This document shows, one piece after another, positions 57,206 through 64,000 of a stretch of 64,000 nt of DNA (positions within the stretch are counted from its first letter, which is position 1; the number at the start of each line of letters is the position of its first letter). The notes beneath the pieces were generated by a model. That model did not search any database, was not told where the DNA came from, and worked only from the letters and a program-made list of their open reading frames with translations. The stretch is from assembly GCA_025769875.1 (NCBI GenBank), contig JAGFNK010000121.1, positions 58,277 through 122,276 of the forward strand, in the 5' to 3' direction. The DNA comes from Russula earlei. Taxonomy: Eukaryota; Basidiomycota; Agaricomycetes; Russulales; Russulaceae. The translations under genes were made by a program, and so were the position numbers.

Positions 57206-58903
57206 TCAGGCATCCGAAAAATCCTTTCCTTCGTCGTCGTCGGTTTCTCCATTCAACATCCTAATGAACTCCTCTCTTTCCTCTTTAGAGAGGGCTTTGG
57301 CGGCTTTTGCAACTTTGGCCGTTGCACTTTCTTCAACGATTTCGACAACAGAAGATTCGGATGTGGTGGTGGTCACTTCTGCCGTGCGTGCGCGCGTGGG
57401 CTCTCGTTTCGGTTTCGTGGGGCAATCCCTGGCAAGGTGTCCTTGTTTTGAGCAATGAAAACATCTCCCTTCCGCGCGATGTTTTTCTTTGTCGGCTTCA
57501 GTGATCGCCTTGCGTGCCGCGCCTGCACTGGTATCCATCGCGTTTGGGTCGCGTGGCGGAAGGCGCGCGCGCGGTGCGGCGGTGTTGTTGGTAATGTTGC
57601 CGCGCGCGCCCCAATTTGAAAGGCGGGCCCAAGGGCGATTGTTGTTCGAATTGGCATTTCTGTTGTGGGTGTTGGCGTGATCGGTGAGGACTGCGCGTTT
57701 GCGCATCCAGATACGATGTTGCTTTTGAGCACCGGTTATCCATTCTAAGAAAGTAGTTGGGTCTTCCTGACTGATGATTGCTTCGACCAACGGTTTGGGA
57801 AGGCCGCATGCGAATAGGCGCATAACCATGGGATCGTCTGTGTGCAGAGATCCTCGTCGAGCTAATAATTCAAAGTTAGCTATATATTCATCAAGATTAT
57901 TATCTTTCATCTTGAGTTCGCGGAGTTGGTCTTGCGCGCGTTCGCGTTCGGCATAATCGGTGAACGCCCTCTTGAACTGTTGTTCCATAGCTTGCCAGGC
58001 TGTCAGTCCAAAGGGGATTTCGTCTGGGTCCATCATAACCTTTTCGAGCCAATCGTCCATCGCTTCAACCCAGCCATCGACGCGGGGTCCCTCCATTAAT
58101 GACAAAAAGTAGGCACATTTCTTGATAGGGTTTTGAGCAATTTTGCTGTCGAAGTTCATTCTCATGAAGCGTCGAAACGCGGTGAGAAATGCGTGGGTGC
58201 GGGCGCGGTCGCCGTTGAAGGCCTTGGGTGGGATACCTTCAAGTTTGCCGTTGTCCGAGGGGCGTGCGTCGCGGTCGTACGTGGCGTATGCGCCGTAGTC
58301 GTCAGGGTCTGGGCTGGGAGGTCTTTTATCGCGTCCTCTGAATCCTTGGAACAAGGATGGGCGTGGATACGCCTGCGCCGTTCCGGACGACGCCAGTTGC
58401 TGGGGTACTTGTGCGGGTGGTTCTTCTGGTTCGTCGGCCGCGACGAAAAGTTGCGTCGTGGTTTGGGGTTCTTGTTCCATGGGTTCGGCAGGCGCGGGTC
58501 CGGGGGTTGGTGCGCGGGACGGGTTCTTCGAGTTCGGAATTGGCTCTCCTGATTTAGTGAGTTGTTCCATGTCAAGACCTTTGAGAGGGTCAGAGATCAG
58601 TCCGAGGGCCGGGCGTGCGATGCGGTAGGCCTCGAAGTAGTCTTCGCGGCGTCGGATTTCGAACCAAACGCCGTAGAGTGTCCCGAGACCTACTTTGGCC
58701 CTTCTGTAATAAGCATAGTACCCGGTCCAGGGTACACTGTCTATCCCCACTCTGAGGAAGTGAGCATTCTCTCTGAAAGCCTCAGGGACAAATGCGTCGT
58801 CAAGGTCCGGGTTCAACTTGAAGGGACATTTGAGTTTCTTCAGCCCTTCTTCTGTGGGTTTTCCTTGTCCTTTGAACCTCCAGTCTCTGGCCATGGAAGT
58901 CAT
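57206..58903 (-). CDS. gypsy gag
   Basis: The intact 565-residue ORF has an N-terminal region (residues 1-110) of unknown fold, a Pro/Gln-rich linker, a retrotransposon Gag capsid domain (about 215-385: FNGDRARTHAFLTAFRRF, then WQAMEQQFKRAFTDY, LDEYIANFELLA) and one CCHC zinc knuckle (CFHCSKQGHLARDC). Gag assembles the particle and packages RNA. The start ATG is 82 bp inside the 5' LTR border. It ends in an acidic tail. Confidence 0.93.
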   Translation of the reverse strand: MTSMARDWRFKGQGKPTEEGLKKLKCPFKLNPDLDDAFVPEAFRENAHFLRVGIDSVPWTGYYAYYRRAKVGLGTLYGVWFEIRRREDYFEAYRIARPALGLISDPLKGLDMEQLTKSGEPIPNSKNPSRAPTPGPAPAEPMEQEPQTTTQLFVAADEPEEPPAQVPQQLASSGTAQAYPRPSLFQGFRGRDKRPPSPDPDDYGAYATYDRDARPSDNGKLEGIPPKAFNGDRARTHAFLTAFRRFMRMNFDSKIAQNPIKKCAYFLSLMEGPRVDGWVEAMDDWLEKVMMDPDEIPFGLTAWQAMEQQFKRAFTDYAERERAQDQLRELKMKDNNLDEYIANFELLARRGSLHTDDPMVMRLFACGLPKPLVEAIISQEDPTTFLEWITGAQKQHRIWMRKRAVLTDHANTHNRNANSNNNRPWARLSNWGARGNITNNTAAPRARLPPRDPNAMDTSAGAARKAITEADKEKHRAEGRCFHCSKQGHLARDCPTKPKREPTRARTAEVTTTTSESSVVEIVEESATAKVAKAAKALSKEEREEFIRMLNGETDDDEGKDFSDA

Positions 58904-58970
58904 TTTCTCAAAATCGTTGTATTCGGGGGTGGATGCGTGTACACGCGTTCGGGGTCAAGGGTTCGAAAGG

Positions 58971-58982
58971 TAAGCTTGTTCT
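58971..58982 (-). promoter_or_regulatory. Self-complementary primer-binding site
   Basis: Two bases inside the 5' LTR, the minus strand reads AGAACAAGCTTA, the reverse complement of TAAGCTTGTTCT, which occurs in the LTR just downstream of its TATA box (59249-59260 read on the minus strand). No TGG-type tRNA PBS is present. This is the arrangement used by Tf1-like self-priming elements. Confidence 0.7.
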
Positions 58983-58984
58983 AA

Positions 58985-59477
58985 TGTCACCGACTGGGGG
59001 CGGTGTCGCTGACAAATCGGTTCACGCGCGAGACGAGCGCAGCGAGTCGAGCGAGACACTAAGTCTTCGCGAATTTCGGGGATCTCGGAGACGATATTGC
59101 CGAGGCAAATATGTTCCGCGGAGAAGGGAAACTGCGAATAAGTCTTCGCGTTGAGAAGGCTTATGAGTAGGAGAAGTTTCAGACGAAGTGCTTGATGTCT
59201 TGCAAGCCTACAAGTCCTGAAGTTCGAAATCCAGTGATATTTCACAGGAGAACAAGCTTAGGGCTTGTTCTCATCAAATGACAGTCTTATATACATGCCA
59301 ACTACTATATCAAATAGTATTCATGAGGTAGGGGCGAGGCGATCGAACTGGAACATGCGAGAAACGTCTGGTACATGCGAGGCTGTGAGAGTCATAAAAC
59401 GCGTGGGAACCTCAAGGTCTGTCCGGGTAGGCTTGCCCGGTTGCCGGTCTAGGTCCGATGTGCCGGTTCTTGTGACA
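58985..59477 (-). repeat. gypsy 5' LTR
   Basis: 493 bp. On the minus strand, TATATAAG (about 59293-59286) is followed 33 bp later by TAAGCTTGTTCT. A 10-bp hairpin (GAGAACAAGC/GCTTGTTCTC) occupies 59248-59272. Confidence 0.95.
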
Positions 59478-59774
59478 GTTTCCAGTACATTGTGGTGTTA
59501 TCTGTAAGTTCCATATGAACTTCTTTGGCTGGGCAAGGTGGCATGGTGGTGGGTGGTGAAAATGAAAGCACAGCAGGTCAGAAGGTGGGGGCAGTGATGG
59601 AGGGTTGGAGTTTGTAGATGAAGGCATAGGCAGCAATAACAAGGAGGGCCAGAGGTGACACAGCAGGTGGCAGGGCAAGGGTTGGCAATGTAAGTGAAGG
59701 TGACATGAGGCCAGGAGGTGCAGAGGGTGCTGAGTCAGTGGTAGTGGAGGGCAGGGCTGAGGTAGTGGACAGTG
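59478..59774. other. CpG-poor remnant between gypsy and ATG18 pseudogene
   Basis: GGT/GCA-rich sequence with no domain. It may hold the decayed 3' part of the pseudogene. Confidence 0.35.
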
Positions 59775-60990
59775 CTATACTGACTGAAGCAAAGGTGGCT
59801 TGAGCTGAGGCATGGCTGTGGCAGCTGGTGATGCCAGCAATACAGCAGATGGGGCAAGGGTGGGGACAATGAGGCTAAGATGGAGGTGGCAGCTAGGTGC
59901 TGCTGAACTGATGGCCATTGGCACAGCTGGTGCCAACACTGGGGAGGCAGGGCTGGTGCTGGTGCTGGTGGCAGCAGATGACAGTGCTTGCACTGTTGCT
60001 GGTGACAGGCTTGTGGCATGGTCATCCCTGCCACTGCTGTTACTGCTACTACTGCCGCTCCTGCCACTGCTACTGCATCCACTCCTGAGCTTAAAGATAT
60101 GCACTGTATTGTGTGTGCTGCTCACTGCCAGCAAGGTGCTGACTGCATTAAAGTTGAGCAAGTATATCTGCACCTCACACATGCTGCATTGGAACTGGTA
60201 CAACTTTTCACACCAGGGACACCCCACACATTGATGACAGTGCCCTCCTCCAAGGCAGTTGAGAGAAGAGTGCCAGTGCTGTTCAGTGTGATCACAGAGA
60301 TAGGTGCCTTGTGCACATGGATCATTTGTGAGATGGTGAGAGACTTTGTGGAAAAGAGTAGGACATCACCCAATGCAGCACCTGCTGATGAGGACTGAGT
60401 TGGTGGTGTCTGTGGTGAGGCAGTAATTGGGGCTGGTGGGGGAATGGAGAGGGATAAGCAAGGTATGAATTATCAGCAGATGGGGAAAGGGCAATGATAG
60501 CTCCAGGGTTGGGTGTTGTATTGATAACATGCTGGAGGCACATATTGGAGATGTCATAAATATATACTTCAGCCTCCAAAACAATGACAAGTGTCTTTCT
60601 GTTCACCCTGACAGCAAGGATTGATGAAGGGAAAAGGAGTTCTCTATGTGATGAGATGGATAGGGAAGTGGTCAAAACAGGGCCAGGGGAGGCAGTTACT
60701 TTGATATTCACAATCTGCAGTTTCCATGGACTTGATGACAATTGATCCACCATGCCAACAAGAGCAATGAGCAAGGTGCACAGCAGCATCTCTACAATTC
60801 CATGCACACCATCATCTGCTTTGTTGGAGCTCAAGCCCCAGCAAGTTGAATGAAAATGAACCAATGCACTCATAGTATAAACTTGGCCAAAAGGGTCACA
60901 GTTGGTGACACTATAACCTTTTTGCATGCCAACTTGGATGCAGCCAGGAGAAGCATCAGGAAAAAACGAAAATGCTATGTAGCGCTGTAA
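59775..60990 (-). pseudogene. ATG18/WIPI-family PROPPIN pseudogene
   Basis: Minus-strand pieces in several frames spell a PROPPIN beta-propeller. They are [17 protein letters not shown] (60920s), [92 protein letters not shown] (60370s), LSTALEEGTVINVW, and NFNAVSTLLAVSS (60150s). Retained introns and frameshifts separate them. Atg18 binds PI3P/PI(3,5)P2 at autophagic membranes through an FRRG motif. Here the site reads FQCS. The N-terminus is cut by repeat G near 60990. CpG-poor throughout. Confidence 0.85.
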
Positions 60991-62240
60991 GGCGGATTCC
61001 TGCTGGCCATGGAGTCATGTGATCCAGGGGTATTGGTTGACTGCCAACATGATCCCCACGAAAACTAACTCCTACACCTCACATGTCTCTCCATCAAGTC
61101 TCTCCCCCTGCGTTTCTCCTTATCTCCATTTTTCCATTTCATTCCTTCCACCACCACCACCTTCCTTCACACCTCACGAGAATGACGTCACCAGTTGTTC
61201 GGACCAATCTTGAAGCGCAGACGTCGCCAAAGCCCTGTCTCTCTCATGCCTTTCCAGCCCACCTCCTTGCCCCATTGTCAACGACACCACCAAAGCTCTC
61301 TCTTTCATGTTCTTCCAGCCCACTTCCTTGCATCCTTGTCAACTCCATCATCATTCATCTAGACCTTTTGTCATGTTCAAGTCCGCCGCCTTGTGCCCTC
61401 AACCACCACATCATCACCTTCCTTGTCCTTTCATCGTTTCACAGTCCGCTGCCTCATGAACTTGTCGACTGTCTTGCACCCACACCCTTGACTTCCTTTC
61501 ATCATGTAGCAATTCCACCTGTGCTGTCCAGTCCACTCTCGACTGCCTTTCATCACATACCAATTGCACCCACACCTGTCGGCCAGCTCTCAACCCCCTT
61601 TCATCGTGTTGCCCTGCTGTGACTACCATGATGCATTTGTCCATCTTTTGCCATCGTCACCACAGTCAGATGCGAGGGCTCAGTGCCCTGATGACGCACA
61701 ATTACCATTGCCAGAACTATTGTACATTACCTCTCTGCCTGTTTTCAGCCATGAATTCTCCGACTGCCTTTGTCTTCTTTGATTCATTTACTTCTGATCG
61801 GTTTCGTTTACCTTACGCGTTTCGGATTCCTTACACAGACCTCGTTTCCTCTACTCACTGTTTGTATCTCTGGTACTCCCACTCCCCCGAATGTCCCTCT
61901 CCTTCGTAGTTCTCGCTCCATATAAAAAGACACTAGTTACGTCTCAGAATATGATGATCCTTTTGGTTCAGAAAGAAAACCTCCCTCCTACGTGCTGCTG
62001 CGAAATCAACGACAACGCGTTTGATTTGGCTTTGCCTTTCCAACCCACCCTTTGCATTTTTTTTGTCCTTTCATCTTCCACACCTCTGCCTCGACACTTT
62101 ATCAGCCTTGTACCAACCCTCTAGCCACGTCACGTCCATGAGCTGGAGAATACTCTTGCTCTTCTACTCTCCTTCTTCCTCTCCTGGTCTTGACTGTCTT
62201 ATGATTCTCACTTGCACGTCACCTGACGCGCTTCAGCACT
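60991..62240 (+). repeat. Family G repeat, CpG-rich copy
   Basis: Begins near 60987 with TGTAAGGCGGATTCCTGCTGG and runs through a long C/T-rich tract. A promoter-like CCATATAAAAAGACACTAGTTAC lies near 61918. It resembles 32490 and 37310 but keeps more CpGs. No ORF has a recognisable domain. LTR status is not proven. Confidence 0.45.
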
Positions 62241-62572
62241 ATATAGCTACCATAGCGTCTGTAGCAACTTTACAACCATCAAGGTTTCATGCCTACATAG
62301 CAACCACCAAACTCTATATAGCTGCCACCAGGGTTATATAGAGCACCATTGACTACATTTCTTCTACCAATGCTACATAAATCATACAATGTTATATCAA
62401 CAACATAAATATACATTTCTTCCCATCATCAACCATACCTATGTAGCCAACCACATGCTTATGTTCTACTGATTGCAACATTGTTATGATAAACAACTCA
62501 GGCACTTAAATTCACACAAATGTCAGGAAACAATATATATTTCACATATCAATGCTAACTAATATTTTTGAA
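62241..62572. repeat. Imperfect interspersed TATATAGCnNCCACC repeats
   Basis: Between 62240 and 62460, variants of TATAGCTACCAT, TACATAGCAACCACC, TATATAGCTGCCACC and TATGTAGCCAACCAC occur at irregular spacing in AT-rich sequence. Confidence 0.5.
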
Positions 62573-63140
62573 CTACAGTCGGATACTCGCCTCCATGGCG
62601 CTGTTCCGGCTCTCGCGTGCAGCACTTCTTGGGACTGCGCCCGTAGCCGTCATCATCATTTGCATATGCATTCTAAGCGGCGTCTTGTCATCGCTCCATA
62701 TGTCCAATTTCTCCCCCTGAGCACTTGATGAAAGGCCGGAGAGTATGAGAGAGTGCACAAAAACGAAAAGGAATAATGCACCTGTTCACTGTTCATCAGC
62801 CTGTGCCCAGGAGCAAGGGCCACCTTCTCTCGTTTCTTGGACTTGGACAGTGGTGTCGGTGGCTTTGTCGGGGTAAGAGGAGGCATCAAGGACGATGCAG
62901 AAGACGGCACCAGGGTACAGGTGAGTCGAGACATGAATGTGTGTTCAACGTTTTGAAGCTGTGCGAAAGCCTGTGCAAAGGAAAGCAGAGGGAGTGACAA
63001 AAAAAAAAAAAGCGAAAAAAGGGGGGAAGGGTAATGCACAGAATGCATAAGACACTCATTGAAGACGCTGAGCATGGTTGTACATGTCACCGTGACAGTG
63101 AGATTGCGCAAGTAAAAGGAAACCCGAAATGCACATTGGG
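62573..63140 (-). pseudogene. Gene fragment, possible cytochrome b5-like N-terminal region
   Basis: On the minus strand, 63140-63050 and 62970-62790 read as exons separated by a pyrimidine-rich intron with a CAG acceptor near 62974. The second contains SSLMPPLTPTKPPTPLSKSK, then KREKVALAPGH, a Pro/Lys-rich lead-in that recalls the region before the haem domain of IRC21-type cytochrome b5 proteins. The haem domain itself is not found. The downstream frame to 62573 is unrecognised. Confidence 0.3.
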
Positions 63141-63324
63141 CGAGACCTAGGGAGAGGGTTGCACTTTCGTTTTCTGTGATGTGCCCATCCCCTGAAATAC
63201 CATTTCCTGTGTGCGGGGGCTCGCTTTTGGTTCAAGTGTACTTTACCTTCAAGCAACGCGTGTTTTCCCCCGTGCATGGTTTTAGTTAAGAAGTTTGTGT
63301 GCATTTTTTTTTTTCTTTCACTTA

Positions 63325-63670
63325 TTGCCGTTTTCAGCGCACTTGGCGGAGCTTGAATTCCACCCAAATTAGCGCAGAAACCCCCTCAAACATGCGGGAT
63401 AAATATCTCCCTCAAAACAGCTTCAATTCATATGAAATTTATTGTCCCTGAATCGCCTGAATGAGGGCTAGGCAGCCCCATTGTTTTCATGAGATTTGAG
63501 TGAGAATTGGTGGAGCTGGACTCAAGCCACCTCCACATGTGTATTAGATGAATTACAACTCAAAAATCATGGTCTATATCTATTATTTTTCCCTCATGTT
63601 GTACCCATGGGCTGTCTTGAGGCAGCCCCATAGTGTTTTTGACTCAAGTGTTGTGGTGTGCAACATTATT
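63325..63670. repeat. Dispersed repeat E, copy 3
   Basis: Matches 27366-27740 and 50641-51010. Keeps a few CpGs that are TpG or CpA in the other two copies. Confidence 0.75.
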
Positions 63671-64000
63671 TCCAGTGCAATTGGAGTCATGGCCAGCCAC
63701 TCATCACCCCTCTCACCTCTCGATTCTGACCATCCTTCTTGTTTTTCACAGACAGAGAGGAGTGGGTTGCAAAGAGGGGTCCTATTCTGAACTCTTTCTA
63801 CTACAGAGTAGCTAGGGTGTTTTTATATACAGGAGTCGTCTCCATTGCAGGTGGTGGCAGCAGGCGTGGACGAGGAGTGAAGGCGTAGGCGGTGAGTGTG
63901 GGTTCGTAGATAGAGATGTAGGTGGCGAGGATTCGAGAAAGAGGATGCGTGGGGCGGCTTGCACGGGGGTGGGATCTGTCGTCTTGCGGTGGCGGTGGCG
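63671..64000. other. Unassigned right flank
   Basis: No gene is seen. A TATA-like TTTTTATATACAGG lies near 63819 and a GGTGG/GGCGG-rich CpG-containing end follows. Confidence 0.35.

Larger units (their letters stand above)
52070..59477 (-). mobile_element. Young chromodomain Ty3/gypsy element with a third ORF
   Basis: This 7408-bp element is on the minus strand, with two 493-bp LTRs (52070-52562, 58985-59477) that differ at only a few positions. It is flanked by the hexamer GTTTCC on both sides (52064-52069, 59478-59483). The order is 5' LTR, gag, pol (protease, RT, RNase H, integrase, chromodomain), ORF3, polypurine tract, 3' LTR. CpGs are intact, in contrast to its surroundings. Features such as the self-complementary PBS and the central PPT are listed separately. 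It is inserted in CpG-poor remnant sequence next to the ATG18 pseudogene. Confidence 0.95.

Noticed and set aside
61083..61782. 179-codon plus-strand ORF
   Set aside because: Low-complexity C/T-rich repeat, no domain, and not open in the related repeats at 32490 and 37310.

Overview
The window is eukaryotic and looks like a repeat-rich Agaricomycete (mushroom-forming basidiomycete). The reconstructable genes have many introns of about 50 bp with GT..AG borders, the host families are F-box/LRR-like proteins, a GH18 chitinase and Cys/Met-metabolism PLP enzymes, and the mobile elements are Ty1/copia, chromodomain Ty3/gypsy and PIF/Harbinger-like elements. I cannot name the species.

Layout. (1) 0.5-11.1 kb is a nested transposon block. 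A SANT-like DNA-transposon gene is broken by a minus-strand copia element (859-8525) and by an LTR (8801-10309). The copia element is itself broken by two solo LTRs and a MITE. (2) 11.2-27.1 kb is the gene island, rich in CpG. It holds two inverted cystathionine gamma-lyase paralogues (11470-12834 plus, 15015-16415 minus), two tandem F-box genes (17812-19505, 21824-23560) with an F-box relic between them, and an intact seven-exon GH18 chitinase (25479-27061). (3) 27.1-52 kb is a graveyard of solo LTRs, most with exact 5-bp target-site duplications and nested two to three deep. It also holds a TA-flanked TIR element carrying a SAP-like ORF, a decayed gypsy gag/protease, and a SANT-bearing Harbinger-like element. 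(4) 52070-59477 is a young chromodomain gypsy element with near-identical 493-bp LTRs, an extra zinc-knuckle ORF after pol, a PBS that matches its own transcript (Tf1-like self-priming), and an exact 19-nt second copy of its polypurine tract in the middle of pol. (5) 59.5-64 kb holds an ATG18/PROPPIN pseudogene and degenerate repeats.

A recurring theme is CpG-to-TpG/CpA decay. The repeat blocks and pseudogenes are visibly CpG-poor, while the gene island and the young gypsy element keep their CpGs. This fits cytosine-methylation-driven or RIP-like mutation of repeats. All exon structures were inferred by eye from splice signals, frame continuity and family motifs; no search or alignment program was run.
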